A stretch of 5,029 nucleotides of DNA. Origin: Deltaproteobacteria bacterium (lineage in GTDB: Bacteria; Desulfobacterota; Binatia; Bin18). The notes under the pieces were generated by a model. It searched no databases and had not been told where the DNA came from. It saw nothing but the letters and a program-made list of their open reading frames with translations. Numbering within the stretch: the stretch's first letter is position 1; every line of letters begins with the position of its first letter. The position numbers were made by a program, and so were the translations under genes. Below, piece after piece: positions 4,893 to 5,029 of this stretch. The DNA lies in assembly GCA_016200595.1 (NCBI GenBank), contig JACQEL010000817.1, positions 1 through 5,029 of the forward strand. Reading direction: 5' to 3'.

Positions 4893-5029
4893 GGCTGCAG
4901 AAGCCTAGCCCAGTCTTGATCAGATCTAAGATGTTCAGGATCGCCCCTTTCTTCTGCAGGGGGTGAAAATAGAAGCCTGCGTTATGACTGCTCTCTAGGC
5001 GCCCGGTACCAAACTCGCCCGTCTTTGAG
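4893..5029. other. Right-edge segment without a confident gene
   Basis: An open stretch on the minus strand runs from the edge (5028) to a TGA at 4875-4873 for 51 codons (contains FYFHPLQKKGAILNILDLI). It might be the tail of a gene beyond the window, but no family is recognised and it would end inside the toxin-antitoxin operator. A 9-bp inverted repeat, CTGCAGAAG (4895-4903) and CTTCTGCAG (4951-4959), has a 47-nt spacer; its meaning is unclear. Confidence 0.3.

Overview
All supported genes in this window lie on the minus strand, so the layout below runs from the right edge (upstream) to the left edge (downstream). The window looks like a bacterial chromosome of moderate-to-high GC. The gene set suggests an uncultured, metabolically versatile environmental proteobacterium-like lineage: a cyclase/TolB-like/TPR signalling protein, a VapBC-type module, a RAYT with REP hairpins, and a MaoC plus CoA-ester-lyase pair. 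Abundant heptamer and REP-like repeats fit this. The taxonomic guess is inference only, and I cannot place it further.

Right part (about 4170-4892): a type II toxin-antitoxin pair, with a small ribbon-helix-helix-like antitoxin overlapping a PIN-domain toxin by 4 nt. In front of it is a 10-bp perfect inverted repeat that interleaves with two possible promoters, which is the expected layout for an autoregulated pair. The last ~135 bases at the right edge hold no confident gene.

Centre (2119-4145): a 662-residue class III adenylate/guanylate cyclase-type protein with a TolB-like domain and TPR repeats. Its promoter (TTGACA-N18-GATAAT) ends only 8 nt before the ATG, so the mRNA is probably leaderless. 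The linker between the cyclase and TolB-like domains is largely built from translated repeat DNA: two heptamer arrays and one GTAG-type REP hairpin, all read in frame.

Left centre (1347-2100): a REP-associated tyrosine transposase (RAYT) flanked by six perfect hairpins. The hairpins share the core AGC-CAT-GCT but have different, fully complementary outer stems. The block is bounded by the inverted 10-mers TTTGGAGTGC and GCACTCCAAA.

Left part (1-1256): a two-gene operon of a MaoC-like enoyl-CoA hydratase followed by a CitE/HpcH-HpaI-type CoA-ester lyase, the latter cut by the window edge. Together they could hydrate a C5-type enoyl-CoA and cleave the hydroxyacyl-CoA product. Their 53-bp spacer is made of a third heptamer array that forms an inverted repeat containing the maoC stop codon.

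The most unusual theme is repeat DNA: three sequence-distinct arrays with the same 7-nt period and two REP classes (GGAG and GTAG headed). They lie in intergenic DNA, in gene ends and inside a coding sequence.
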